A stretch of DNA of 64,000 nucleotides from Polytrichum commune (Eukaryota; Streptophyta; Polytrichopsida; Polytrichales; Polytrichaceae). The DNA lies in assembly GCA_950295325.1 (NCBI GenBank), contig OX485804.1, forward strand, positions 59,552,533-59,616,532, in the 5' to 3' direction. Both the position numbers and the translations under genes were made by a program. Numbering within the stretch: the stretch's first letter is position 1; each line of letters starts with the position of its first letter. Shown in pieces: positions 44,738 to 57,100 of this stretch. The notes under the pieces were generated by a model. It did not search any database. It was not told the DNA's origin and was given only the letters and a program-made list of their open reading frames with translations.

Positions 44738-47058
44738 CCACCTGAGACACTTAGGTCTGCTAGATGTGTTTCGTGTTGTCATCTTCGCCACCCAAGTCGA
44801 GTGTCTCCATGTGTACATCCCCCATGAATGCGGAAGGATGACGGTCCTGCGTAGGGTTGTCCTCGACGTCCATCCTTTGGACCCCTGCCATATCAATCGG
44901 GCTCCCTTGCGCGTCCTCCACAATAACCATGTGAGTGTGTCGCACAATATCGTTGCCCAACCTATCTATTAACTTGGGGACGACAATGAAAGAGGCCGTG
45001 TTTGTGTCTGAAGGCAATCCTACCCTTGGTGGGGGAGGGGTGAAGACTGATGGACTTGAAGATTCACAACGAGCTTTCGTAAACCTTCGTCCTCTCGGAT
45101 GGCTGCCGAAATCACATCGTAGGAGGTGGTGGTGTCCACCGGCACTTCAGGGGGGCGGAGGAATCCCCACCGGCATTGGGTGGTAGAAAGGTCCTCTCGG
45201 AAATGGGCCGTGCTAGGGTATCCAACAGGGAAGGGGTACGCTGGCTAAGGGACCTCTGCAAAGCTCTGCATCCTGCTCAGTATCTCCAATATCACGTTCG
45301 TCTTCGCATTGGAGGCCCTCAGCTCCTCTTGAATGACAGACATCTTCATGGCATTCTTCGTTGCAGCTATTGCCATGTCCTCATTCATCTTCTGCTTGAA
45401 CTTGGCGTTAAGCTTGGCAACGGAGAGCGCCTTCTCCTTGACCCTCTTGTTCTTGTTGAACTCCACCCCAAGCTCAATTATGATGTCCATATCTCCCTCG
45501 TCCTCGTCGGAGACCTCGATGATTGCTCCCTCGGGCAACTCCACGTACGGGGTCTTCTTCATCCTCCGTCGTGTGTTGCAGATGTGGTCCAACAATGGAC
45601 AGGAGCGTTGGTCAAGGACATCCACGTTCTCCATTTTAGGGTTAGTAGGATGGGTGCGAGTAGGAGGTGAGGATGGTGCCTCCATGAAATGATGGGCAAG
45701 CTCAGCAGCATACAAAGGGAGCTCAAATGTCATTGAAGGGGTTGCAAACATATCCGTAGTGAGGAGACGGATCAAGCTCTCCTTTGGAACTCTGAACATA
45801 CAAGACGAGAAATAAAAACATGAGCTCATGCAAAAGATTGCGATCTGAGAAGATAGAAATGCAAACAAACAAGTTAGAAACCAACATCAAACTTATACAC
45901 ACATCAAATCAAAATTTCGCTTCGCCATCTTTGAGGGGGGATGAGCAAAAACAAACCCCCGTTGTGGACAACTTGCCAGGTAGTGTGCTCCTACTTCAAG
46001 CTCACGCATGGGGAGGAGGAGAGACTTGAAGATGTCGATGTCCGACTCGAGCTCCACAATATGGCGTTGAATGGAGCGGCAAGCAATGACAGAACCCCCT
46101 AGAATATCAAAGAACTAAAAATGCGAGAATAAGGAAATGAATGTGAAATGCAATAAGTATAAGGAAAAATGAAACATAAAAAAATAAAGAGATGAAATTC
46201 AAAGAGATGAAAAACAAACCAACATCACATTGCCAATCCATGATAATGTCGTCCTTGTCCGTGAGGGCGGGAAAAATGATGGAGAAGAACTCGTGGCGTT
46301 TTTCATGAGCACCTTTCCAGGCACCCCATCTTCCATCATTGCATGATTCTTCTCATTGGTGAAGTTGTTGAACCAACCATCTCTCTTGACATTGTAACCC
46401 ATGTCTTCAAAGGTTGAGATATGGACATTCAAAACGGATTCATTACGCACAAGGACCTTGATGAAGAACTTGCGGGCCTGCATAAAATGTGCACGGGAGA
46501 GTTAGGAATATAGGCATGCAAAAAACAAGGGTATTAAAAAAATGGATGAGAAATAAAAGAATTTACCAATTTGAGAAGGATTTGTGGGCAACTGGTGATT
46601 AAGGTCATTCATGCCAAACCAATTTTTGGTAACGTAGAATTTCTCAGTATGCACCCAATCATGAATTGACCTAAAGATATCAGGATCAGCGGAGTGCGTG
46701 AAGACAATGGCCGTCATCATGGAGGTTGGCGTTTGCAAAAGCAAACAAAACCTCAAAGTATGTGGAAGATTGTTTGTTCCACACAAGAACATCCGAGGAT
46801 GAGGTTGAGATCCTCGGCACATGCAGGTTCTCGGACACATCTGCAAAAAATAAATTAATGTAAGTGTGAGCGTTTGGCTTGGCGTTCAGTCGAGTACAGC
46901 CCACTCCAACTTACAAAGCAAAAATCCAGAGAGAAGTAAATGAAAAAATACGTATTGAATTTTATAGAATGAATAAAAAAACAAAAGAAAGGCACTCAAA
47001 CCTTGGTTAGAAATTTTTATATGCGGCGGTAGGCCGGAGGAGGAGCCTTGGTCTTCAT
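44738..47058 (-). pseudogene. Multi-exon gene of unknown family, decayed
   Basis: Read on the minus strand, several exon-like blocks have plausible splice sites. TTTTTTGCAG/ATGTGTCCGAG (near 46850) opens a block DVSENLHVPR...VLVWNKQSSTYF that shifts to TAIVFTHSADPDIFRSIHDW...QLPTNPSQI and ends at /GTAAATTC (near 46568). TTTATGCAG/GCCCGCAAG (46481) opens ARKFFIKVLVRNESVLNVHI and, after a shift, GAHEKRHEFFSIIFPALTDK. TATTCTAG/GGGGTTCTG (near 46105) opens GSVIACRSIQRHIVELESDI. TATGTTCAG/AGTTCC (near 45795) opens VPKESLIRLLTTDMF...RMQSFAEVP, with a charged coiled-coil stretch. The last block (PSDTNTASFIVVPKLIDRLG) ends at 44760. Several frameshifts mean no intact product. I do not recognise the family; a domesticated transposon gene is possible. 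It is cut off upstream by the repeat at 47059 and abuts element copy 2 downstream. Confidence 0.5.
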
Positions 47059-47545
47059 TGTGAACCCCTATAATGGTCCACCATTCTACGGGATCAATTT
47101 TAGTTAGAATTCTAGCATTAAAATTTACAATTGATAGGGAATTTAGGGAAAATTAGTTCATTTCGCACTTAGCCTAGAAGAAGGAAAATGAATTACCGAG
47201 GAATTCGGGCCTTCAACCGGAAGAAACAAAAATCTAGTGAAGGATAAGGTTGGCCAAAATAAAAACTAAGTAGTTCTAGAAAATAGCGAAGTACAAAAAC
47301 ATGCTAGTTAGTAAAAAAAACTAGCTAAGATTTAAATTAGTAAATGCTAGCTAAGAAAATATTAGTTTATTAGTTAATATGGGCCACACAAGACAATTGG
47401 AGGTGTTTGGCGTAAGAAGACGAAATCGACATGAACATTTTTTGGGAAAAAAATAATAATGAAATTACTTGTCTATTTGCCCCCTTGCCAAGTCGATGGC
47501 GAAAATTTAGAAATATTTTTAAGGTCTCCCGTTGAAGCTATATTG
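47059..47545 (+). repeat. Dispersed repeat 'TGTGAAC', copy B
   Basis: Same family and orientation as 34650-35180. It starts at TGTGAACCCC, directly next to the truncated gene on its left. Sequence beyond 47545 (GGTGGCAGCCTCAACCGG...) is not found next to copy A, so copy A may be 3'-truncated or the boundary of B may lie further right. Confidence 0.75.
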
Positions 47546-47949
47546 GCGAGAGGGTGGCAGCCTCAACCGGAAAAACCCATGATCCTAAATTTTAGGGAAG
47601 AATTCAAAAAATAGAGCCGGTGGCAGAGGGATTCAATCATTTTTGACAAGGTTTAAAAAACCCGTCTTTTCATTTTGTACTATCTCTCTTCTTCTAAATG
47701 TTAGGGCGAAGCCCTGCTTTTACATAGTTAGCAAAAAACTTTTATCTTGCCTTCATAATGGCCTTATAACAAGATTTGGAAAAATCCTCTACTATCTCTT
47801 CTAGTTATAATTTGTGTTTGTTGACACATAAAAAATTCTTCCTTTCTTTTGTAAAAGTAGATTAGATGATATGATTGCAAATGGAGACATTATAGACCTC
47901 AGCCGCCGATGGCCTGAACGCTTAGTTCATGATCTAAAAAAACATAATT

Positions 47950-48454
47950 ATCATTTTTATTTCTTATAAAGATTTTCTATAGCTATGTGTAGTTGTTTTC
48001 TATTTGTAATTTGGTTAAGGTAGCAATTAGTTATGAATTTTTAAAGATAGAATAGAAAAATAGGGTGTTTATTTGGGTAGCGGCTGCTAGATCAGATTTG
48101 CTAGCCTTATAAAAAATTTAATTTTAAAAAGTTATATTTTTCACAAGTAGAGATTTTGTCTAGCTTTCCAAAGTTGTTTAGAACCTTTGATTTGAATAAG
48201 ACATTAATTAGATATGAATTTTTAAAAGCTGGATATGTAGTTTGAGACTTCTTGGTTGACTGCTACATTATAAGGAGTCTGCTGGATTCATCTTGGCTTA
48301 ATTTGCTAATATCATATTTTTCTCATTTAGAGCTTGTTAGTAGATTTCCAAAGATGCATGGAAAACCCAGATAATGAATTTACTATGAATTTTTTAAGTT
48401 GGAAGTTGGATAGGTGGGTTAGAAGGATTAGTTGAATCAACCTCGCACTTCCAA
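47950..48454 (-). repeat. Degenerate tandem repeat of about 150-190 bp
   Basis: Three weakly similar units each carry a TTTTTC-A-AAGTAGAGATTT-like block, TTTCCAAAG-TG and AT(A/T)AGATATGAATTTTT(A)AA. Read on the minus strand they match the plus-strand units at 55620-56260 (AAATTCATATCTAATTNAT..., AAAATCTACTTG). Both appear to be the same AT-rich satellite-like family. Confidence 0.55.
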
Positions 48455-51245
48455 CCCTCATAATTTTTGCATTTCTTATCTGATTAAAGTGATTGTTAGA
48501 TTGTTAGAAAGATAATCACGTGCACTAAGTAAATTTATTATGCTTAGGCCTAAATTACAATACAAAAGAAAAAAACAATGTCTTAATCGTTAACTAACAT
48601 AAGTTTTACAATTAAACTAGCTATAAGGAAGAATACAAGGTCAACGTCCGAAAAGTGGAGCAAAAAATGTGATAGCGGCTTGGCCTACATCGAGCCCAAT
48701 CAACTGAGAAAAATTAAAGTAAACTAACTAACCCTAGCCTTCTATTTAGGGTTAGAGGGAGCGCGGCCAAGGTATACATCCCAAAACCCACTTGCCTATC
48801 TCATAAGATCAAATGGCTTGACCACTTGACTGCCAAGGGGGTACCCAACTCCATTGTTCTCAGGTCCCTTAATGTGTTTTGTAATAGTAGTTTTATTTAT
48901 TAGCAAGGTCCGTATGTGATAAGTCGGATTAATCACCGTTACGACCACTCTGAATGTTGTTGGTGGAAATGTGGAATTAATAACCCGCGAATCCATTATT
49001 ATGTTATTGGCCCCGTAGATTGGGAGTAATGGCCCCAATTTATGAATATTGTGCAACAGATTGTCCGTCACCCTAGTCCGATTAAGTTGCATTTCGTGGT
49101 CTATCCAATGTGAACAAACTTAATAATTAAAAACATACAAAACAAATCGTAAACCCTTGTTGGCAAGAGACCCGAATCGGAAACATAACTCGGTAAAGTG
49201 ACACCACCCTTCGGACCGTTGAAGTCCGAAGGCTTTGAAATGTCACTCGACCTTCAAAGGACCTGCACGAGGCCTTAAAAAGTTTTGAACTAAGGAATGC
49301 ATCAACCATATAAGGGGTGATGTCTAATATATGAATGTAATAATGTAGGATGTGTAAATAAAATTAACTAAATAAGAAAAAAATTGTATAAAAGGTGGGA
49401 CTTAGGCCAAGTCCCCCCACTTAGGAAATTAAATATAACTAAGTAAAAAAATAAGAAAGAATTGAATGGTCCATCAAATCATCGTTATTTTGTTCATTGA
49501 GCTAGAGGTAGTATGAGTCACACTCGGTTGGTGTGTATCAGAGCCATCTTAATTCACAAGTTAGGATTGTCTTGGTTCCAAGGTTGGTGCGTCTGCGCTT
49601 AGAATAGGTTGTAGGTTTAGGTTATAACTACATATGAAATTGATTAGTGGAGTTTAGAGCCATAATAGTAAAAAAACTGAGGTCCAACCTCCGGAGGTAC
49701 TACAACGCATATTTAATTCCCCTCCACAAATCTAAGTACTCACATTATACACCTATCATCCGGGTTTGGCTTGGGCACCTGCAAATGCATGCCACCTTCA
49801 CCGAATGGCTTGTGTGATATTTTTACGCTCCCTCGGAAGGGGGTGGCCCAAAAACGCTACACCACCCCCTTCCGAGGGAGCCTAAAAGTGCCACTGAAGT
49901 TCTTCAGTGAGGGTGGCTTGCACTTACAAGTGCCCAAGCAGTACCCAAATGGTAGGTGTATAAGGTGAGTGCTTAGATTTCTGCAAGGAAATTGAAATTG
50001 CGGTTGTAGTACGTCCGAAGGTTGGGCCTTAGTTTTTACTATTGTGGCTCTAAAACCCACCAATCATTTTCATACCTAGTTTTAACCTAAAGCTACAACC
50101 TAGTCTAAACGCATACACATCAACTTTGGAATCAGGGTGATCCTAAATTATGAATTGTGATGGCTCTGGTATACACCAACCGGTGAGATTCATATCATCC
50201 CTAGCTCCGTCGATGAAATAACGATGGTTTGATTGACCGTTCAATTTCTTCCTACTTTCTTATGTTTAGAGATCTTAAGCAAGGGACTTAGCTTAAGTTT
50301 CACCCTTTACACAACTTTGTTCTTACTTAATTAATTTTGTTACACATCTTATCTTATTACATTCGTGCATTCAACATCACCCCTTACCTGGTTGGTGCAC
50401 CCCTTAGTTCGGAACCTCCTAGGACCTCGAGCATGTCCCTTGAAGGTCAAGTGATAGCTCAAACCCTTCGGATTTCAATGGTACGAAGAGTGGTGTTATT
50501 CTATCAAATTAAGTTCCCGATTCGGGTTTTTCTGCCATCAAGGGTTTACGATATGTTTTTTATATTTTTATTGTTGAGTGTGTTACACTCGATGGACTAC
50601 AAAACGTAACTTAATGGGACCAAGGTGATGTGTGATGAATAGGTTCAATTTTTATGGATTGGGACCATAACTACCAATCTATGGGGCCAACAACACAATA
50701 ATGGATTCGTGGATCATTAACTTTACATTTTCACCAACAACATGCAGAGTGGTCATGCCGGTGATTAATCCGACTTCACCATACATAATTTTTTTCTTCT
50801 AATAATCAAAGCTACTACCACGAAACCTATTAAGGGGCCCCAAGAACAACGGAGTTTGGTAACCCCTCTTGGCAGTCAAGTGGTTCAACCACTTAACCTT
50901 ACGAGATAGATGAGTGCGTTTAGGATTGCACACCTTGGCCGGGCTCCCTTCAATCCTAAATGGAAGCCTAGGGTTAGTTGGCTTACCTAAGAGCTCCTCA
51001 TTTGGTTGGGTTCGATGTAGGTTGAGCCGCTACCTCCTTGTCTTGCTTCATTTTTCACGAATTAATCTTATCTCTTTCATTATAGTTGACTTAGTTGTGG
51101 AACTTATGTTATTCAATAGTCAAAATATTGTTTTTATGCACTATAATTTTGGCCTCACCATAATTAATCTACTAGTATATATTATTAGCTTTCTAAATAC
51201 CTAAGATCCACTCCAATCATATAAGAATTGCAAAAGTTATAAGGC
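48455..51245. repeat. 2.8-kb imperfect palindrome (foldback)
   Basis: The left arm 48455-49846 is repeated inverted in 49862-51245 around a centre at about 49854. Checked pairs sit at mirror positions: TATCAGAGCC at about 49540 with GGCTCTGGTATA at about 50167; GTACCCAACTCCATTGTTCT with AGAACAACGGAGTTTGGTAA; ATCCATTATTATGTTATTGG with CCAACAACACAATAATGGAT; and the outer CTCATAATTTTTGCATTTC with GAATTGCAAAAGTTATAAG. Arm identity falls to roughly 70-80% away from the centre. No intact ORF; similar short peptides (MVRRVV-FY--FPIRV type) can be read from both arms because they share ancestry. Confidence 0.9.
49827..49881. repeat. Perfect 20-bp central stem of the palindrome
   Basis: GCTCCCTCGGAAGGGGGTGG (49827-49846) is exactly complementary in reverse to 49862-49881, with a 15-base loop. 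It is the apex of the 48455-51245 foldback. Confidence 0.97.
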
Positions 51246-51830
51246 TTGGACACGGGTAGATCACTCTAAGGCATTTTTGTGCACCACGTGTGGCTGGGGG
51301 TTTTTTGTTTTGGGGCTATTTACCTTCAAGGGTTGAATTAAAGCCTCCCTATAATTATTTAAATTTCAAAAATGACCCATTTGTTTGCACCCTTCCATTA
51401 CTTATATTGTCCAAGTCACTGCAATTTTTTGTACTCTATATTCATTTTAAGTAATTTTGGACAGACGGAAATTCCAATTATCATCCATCCCCATGAGTCC
51501 TAAACCCATTTACATACCATACTAAACATACCTTCTATGATCTTTATCTTCAACCCCTATATTAATTTTACAAAAAATAATGGCCCACGTTTTATGTCCA
51601 TCTAACTTACTTATAATGGGTGTCGCGGCCCATCTTTTCTTAAAATCTTAAGAAACCTTGTTTTAAGATTAAGGAATAGATTTAAGCGAGGAAAACATAG
51701 TAAGTAGAGTATTTTATTGGTAGATAGTTAGGTAGGCTAGTTAGAATTGAGGAGAAAAACTAAAATCATTAAAGTAGTTAAAAATACCGAATTGAGTTAG
51801 TGTTAGGAATTCCGTTTCGACTCGGAAACC

Positions 51831-53756
51831 TTGGAACGGAGCGGACCGCACCGGCGACGGCGGGCCGCAACCACTATGGCCACCCAAACACGGAAGTGGA
51901 TCGCGGACAAGCCGCTAGCCCTCCGCAAGGTGCACGTGGTCACCACCACTAGTAGAGAAGAGAACGATGAGTTGGAGGCAGACTTGAGGCGCATGGGCTG
52001 CCTCGGGTTATGGGAAAAATCGTGGAGAGTACGCTCTGAGGGGATGGTGAGGGAGTTAGTCACGGGAGAGGTGGACCACGTTTACGTTTCCACCATCCGG
52101 GGCCGACCGGATAGGTGGAATGCGGAATTGTGGAGTCGGGTTTACGGCTTCGAGCAAGGAGGGGAAGGTATGGCCACTAAGCGAGAGGATTGTACGAGGG
52201 ACAAATTCTCCCAGAGGCTAGACCCCAAGTATGGATATTTTGTGAAAGATTGTAAAGATGAGAGGGAAAAGAGGATGTTAGTTTTTCTAGTGCCTATCTT
52301 CAACCCGGAAAAGTCTTATAACATCACTCTTACACTTGCCACCATCTTACTTCTTGCATACTCCGAGAAGAAGGTGGTGGATTGGGGGAGCATCATTGGA
52401 GAGTTGGTGCACAAGTTGGCAACCAACACTAAGCGCGGCCTACCTTCCTACATAGGGTCTTTCCTCTTCCACCTTTACGCACACGAAAACCTACTCACAG
52501 ACGAAGAGGATACCCTATGGACATCGCATCGGTTTATGCGGGAGCTCCAGACTACCGACTCGGAGCCGGAGATGGGTCATGAGGATTCGAAGGAGAAAGA
52601 CGTGGTGGAGATGAGCGACAAAGAGCGGTCCGTGACCAAGAAGCGGAAACTAATGTTGGGGAATCGTGCGACGCGGACCAGGTCCGCCACCAAGCCGGTA
52701 GGAGGTGAAACCTCCACCTTATCCTTGGAGGACAATCCAGTGGACTCCATTATCCGCGACTTGGAGGGAGTACGGTCCCGGATTGTGGACTATGAGCTAC
52801 AAATGCACCAAGTAGGGGAATTGGTGGGCAACCCGCCGCGGGAGGGTTTGGTTGCCGCAATAAAGGAGGCCATCCAAGATCCGCGTCGGCTGCGGGAGCT
52901 GGAGCGGAAAGTGGACCACCTTACTGCGGAAATGCGGAAGACCGCGGAGCGAGTGCGGAAGTTGGAGGTGGAGCGAGAGAAACTCCTTAAGCAGGTAAAG
53001 GATACCACTCTCACGGTACAAAAGTTGAGTGATATGTTGGAAATCCCGGGGAACGTGTGGTGAAAAGCCAAGATGTTCGACGCGGAATTGAAGAACGCGG
53101 GCCACGTTTCCGGGTCGAAGATGGTTACCTTCATCATGGATCAAGGGAGTAAGATGGACGCGTCCTTGAAAGCAATGAAGGCCCTCATTGCTGGTTGCAC
53201 GGAGTTGTTTCCCGTGGTAGTTGAGTAATCGGAAGAGAGGGAGTCTTCATCCGACTACTCCGACTTGACCCCTCATGACATGGTGAAAATTCAAGGTGCC
53301 GCGGTGGAAGGTGTAAACCAACATACGGAAGAGGTGGACCAGGTGGAGGACATCACGGCGATCACGGCTCTCCCGGTTTCCACCACTGAGATATTAGTTC
53401 CCAAGGCCACCCCAGTTTCCGCCGCGGTTGGTGAGGAAACCTTGAGTGATTGCCATGTGGCCGAGATTTCAACTCCAACCCTTGCCACGGACTTCCAAGT
53501 GGTTATCCGGGATCCGCCGCCACTTGCCATTCTTGCTCCGGAATTTCCGCCGGACAACCAACTATCCGCCCGACTGGCACCGGACGTTGCGGAAACGGTG
53601 GACCGCGTGGGAGTGAGTTCCGCGCCGAATGCTCACGATGTGCAAGTGGCGCCACCACGTGCTCTATTTTTGGCAACGGACAGCGCGGATCGCCGCGAGG
53701 AGCGGAAGCAGAATAAGAAGGAAGCCAAGTTGAAGAAGCGGAAGGATAAGGAGTAG
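51831..53756 (+). pseudogene. Gag-like transposon protein, two in-frame stops
   Basis: One continuous frame of about 640 codons is interrupted by TGA at 53061-53063 and TAA at 53226-53228 with no frameshift. The likely start is the ATG at 51876 (MATQTRKW); 51831 is a non-ATG in-frame extension. The N-domain matches the other copies: LEADLRRMGCLGLWEKSWRV, RPDRWNAELWSRVYGF, LDPKYGYFVKDC, IFNPEKSYNITLTLA and GLPSYIGSFLFHLYAHENL. A coiled coil (LRELERKVDHLTAEMRKTAE) precedes the stops. The C-terminal part is Pro/Val/Ala-rich and ends in a strongly basic KKEAKLKKRKDKE tail. Absence of frameshifts suggests recent inactivation. Confidence 0.75.
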
Positions 53757-55439
53757 ATTGTAGTTAGGATTCTATTTTGGTTTGTTTTGGGCAAGTAGTA
53801 AGGTGGCCCCGGTTTGTGCGCCTCGTCATTTTCTTTGTTTAGGTTTTGACCTCTCCATGAGGTGGATTGTCGCCACGTGGCCCGCGATTTCCGGCATGGA
53901 AACCATGGCATGTGGGTGTTAGTTTGGTTTTTAAAGGGAGAACACTTCGGTGTTTCTCTCATCATTTTGCAATACAAGTGTTCTTTTGTTCAATTCGGAC
54001 CTCATGCTTTACTTCACATTCGGTTTGAGTTGAGTCTTGAGTACATGTGTAATACAAGTGGTCCCTCTTTTCCGTACTTGAAGTTTCCGAGTTTTCCGCC
54101 ATTCCCTATCATTGTGTAGGTTAGTTAGGTTAGTATTCCGTGATAGGACAGGGGGTTAGTAATACCCCGAGGTGCGTGTGGTTAAAACGCCCCTGTGTGA
54201 GCAGGTGATGGGCGGAGGAATCTTAAGCGCGGAAAGGAGGAAAGGATTGGCCGAGCAAGGGGAAAGAACCCCACCGTGGGGTTGTTGGGCAAGGGAAGTT
54301 CCACGCACACGGTAGGTTCTTCCCCACTTACTCCGTCCAACTAGGGACCGACAGTGAGCAGCAGTGGATAGACATGTCCAATAGTAGGGGGAGAGTTCTG
54401 GTTTACGCCTTCCGCTTGCCGTGACCTGGAGGTGGATCACACCGATCAACAGTAACGGAATGGTCTAGAACACTCATGCACCTGCCGCGACTAGCGTTTG
54501 GTTCCCACCGCGGATGGTAGGCGTGGTAGCCCCATCCCTATGTTAGCCCCACCGTCACGGAAATCAACAAACCTTAGATCCTATCTTGTGTGACCTGTGG
54601 AACAGCACAAACTACCCATTGTGAGGATAGGAGCGAAGATGTTGTGTTTCCACCTTTCTCGAGGGAGGATTCGGTCTCCGCGTGTGGTATAGTGGAAACT
54701 GTGCTATCACGGAAAGTGGATCAGGCTGGTTTTGTAGACCCAAAACTTCCTCCACCTTTCCCCCCGTCAAAGGGGGGTGGCACGCGTCGGATACTTGAGC
54801 GGGACACCTTCCTGAGGGAGGGCTGCCCCCATCATAACACTAGTCTAAGGGAGTAGTAGTTAGAAGGAGGAAGTGGAGATAGGGAGACAACCCTAAGAAA
54901 TCAACCCAAAGGGTGAAATCCTGATGAACAACTACCAAGTCTCTCTGAGCATTCTAGCCTAAAACACTAGAATTATGGTTCTTGTGACACGGTCGAAAAT
55001 CTAGCGGATAGTGGAAATACAGGTCAGATCCGCTACCTCTATCGCGGAAACCTTATCCCGGAAGTCATGACCCGTAATAAGGAATCTTAAAATGGAGTGT
55101 ATATAGTTGTTATACTATGGATTCGGGACACTGAGTCTATTGTTGTTACTACTCTAGGGTGGGAGCTTGTCCATACTTTGTGTTGTGTTCCCTACCTCGG
55201 TCCACTACCGGGAAGACGGAAATTTCTGTGCTATAATTTCCGTAATATCTCGGATTTCTTAATCCAATTTGGGTTAACTTAGTTTCTGGTGTTTCTTGTG
55301 TGTGTGTGTGTGAGTGAAAGTTTTTCCCCTCTATTGTATTGTAAACAACCGCAGGTTCTTCGTGGGAACGAACTCGGCGCGGTTTTGACGTTTTACGCGT
55401 TAATTAGGTTAATTAACACGTTACCACCGTGCTATGACA
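53757..55439 (+). other. 3' tail of element copy 3
   Basis: Noncoding. It contains an inverted pair around 54266-54327 (GGGGAAAGAACCCCACCGTG with CACACGGTAGGTTCTTCCCC) that could fold as a stem, and a TG microsatellite near 55296. No copy of the element's 5' end is seen. Confidence 0.5.
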
Positions 55440-55619
55440 ATGGGATTGTCTACATTTAATGTCCCCTTCATTATTTGGAATTCCTTTATAATTTTTATTT
55501 CAAATGATTTTAATCCTCTCTATATTATGCCGCACGTCGTTTTTAAAATGCACTAAGTGATCTACCCATGGGCTTGGAAGCACAATGTCTATTCAACCAA
55601 TCCGTCCACCTCCACCTAT

Positions 55620-56260
55620 CTAACCTCCGACTTCAAGAATTCATAATTAATATGTTATTGCTCGGATCGGGGTTTGTCATACACCGTTGGAAAGTTATTA
55701 AGAAGATCTATTAGAAGAAAAAAATGTGAGATTAGTAAAATAAACCGAGATGGATCTAGCACCCTTCATGTAATGCAATAGTCAACTAGAAGCCCAAACT
55801 ATATTTAACTTGAAGAAAGTAAACCTTTATAATTCATATCTCATTCAAATCCATCATGAAATACAATTATAGAAATAACATGAAATTTTTTATAAGGGAA
55901 AAAAATATCAAATAGGTATGCCCTTCCACCTCAACACGGAAACATTGATTTTACACACCTAGGCAACAATAGTGTCCAAACTATGTGTCCAATCTTTAGA
56001 AATTCATATCTAATTCATTACTTGAGCAAATCACACATTCTAAAATAAAATTAGATAAAAAATCTACTTGGAAAAAAATATCATTTTTTGGATTAAAGTT
56101 GTTTTTAGGCTAGTAGGTCTGATCTAGTAGTTGATGTCCAAATAACCATCCTACTTGTAATTTAACTTTGGAAATTCAAAACTCTTTGTTTTATCAAATA
56201 AATCATAAACAGACAATGACTATGGCTAGCTAAAAAAAAACCTAAAAGTTCTTAATTCAA
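55620..56260 (+). repeat. Degenerate satellite-like repeat, plus orientation
   Basis: About four loosely similar units of 150-190 bp are marked by (A)ATTCATA(T/A)CT, ATCA-ACA-TCTAA and AATCTACTTGGAA blocks. They are the same family as the minus-strand units at 47950-48454. Confidence 0.5.
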
Positions 56261-56345
56261 TGTATGTAGCTGATCATTTATGTCACGAGTCGCCAAAGTT
56301 TACAATGCCTCAACTTTTAAAACATGCATTCTAATCTTCATCCAG

Positions 56346-57100
56346 CCCATAAAACTCCAGAAAAACTTGTGAGTGTAGGTGTTGAGGAATTTCGATGGGT
56401 TACCGAGTCATGGCCAGTTTTGTAAGAGAATGGTAGGCTCTTGAAGTGGAGTATCTTGATTATATGTGCAGATGTGGAAGGGGAAACCAAGATGAAAGAG
56501 GGTTGATTCACCCTAAGGTGATTGTTTGTACCATGAGACTACTCAAATTCACTCTTCACTCTAGTGACATTAATTCATGTAGCAATTTCGCAATAAGCAA
56601 ATGATGAGAGATTTAGTCAACTTCAACCCATAAAACTCCAAGAAAATTTGAAAGTGTAGGTGTTGAGGAGTTTTGACATGTTACCAAGCCATGGCCAGTT
56701 TTGTGAGAGAATGGTAGGCTCTTAAAGTGGAGTATCTTAACTATATGTGCAAATGCGGAAGGGGAAACCAAGATGAAAGAGGATTGATTCACCATGAGGT
56801 GACTGCACCATGAGACTCCTCAAATTCATTATAGAGATTGATACATCACCATCAAACTCACATGGTGATGCTCGAGTTAGTTCCATGGTGTTATCAATTC
56901 TTGCAATGTAGAGATTTTATATGCATCAAACTCAAATTCAATTTGATGCAATCTCTCTACATACATCGCTTCATTGTGTTGTAGCCAAGTGCAGTCCATA
57001 AAACTTGGGAGTATAGGTGTTAATGAATTTGAATAGGGTTACCGAATCATGATCAAACAAAGAGAATGATAGCCCCTAAAAGTGGAGTAATATAAGTTCG
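56346..57100 (+). repeat. Three-unit repeat (about 210 bp core)
   Basis: Units start at 56346, 56627 and 56995 with CCATAAAACT. The first two align over about 205 bp (GTGTAGGTGTTGAGGA, CATGGCCAGTTTTGT, AGAATGGTAGGCTCTT, GGAAGGGGAAACCAAGATGA, CCATGAGACT). The third keeps only the first 105 bp. Noncoding. Confidence 0.85.

Larger units (their letters stand above)
51621..55439 (+). mobile_element. Gag-like non-autonomous element, copy 3 (complete)
   Basis: The element starts TGTCGCGGCC and ends GTGCTATGACA, so the ends are TGTC/GACA, flanked by ATGGG at 51616-51620 and 55440-55444. At 3,819 bp it has nearly the same plan as copy 2: leader, one long gag-like frame, then 1.7 kb of noncoding tail. 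No LTRs are visible when the first and last 250 bp are compared by eye. It is a divergent member of the family: the N-domain motifs are conserved but the nucleotide sequence is not alignable with copy 2 outside the ORF. Confidence 0.82.

Noticed and set aside
49529-49545. Initiator-tRNA primer-binding site of an LTR retrotransposon (GTGTGTATCAGAGCC)
   Set aside because: It lacks the exact TGGTATCAGAGC, and the mirrored copy in the other palindrome arm differs (GTATACCAGAGCC). No LTR end or internal domain is next to it.
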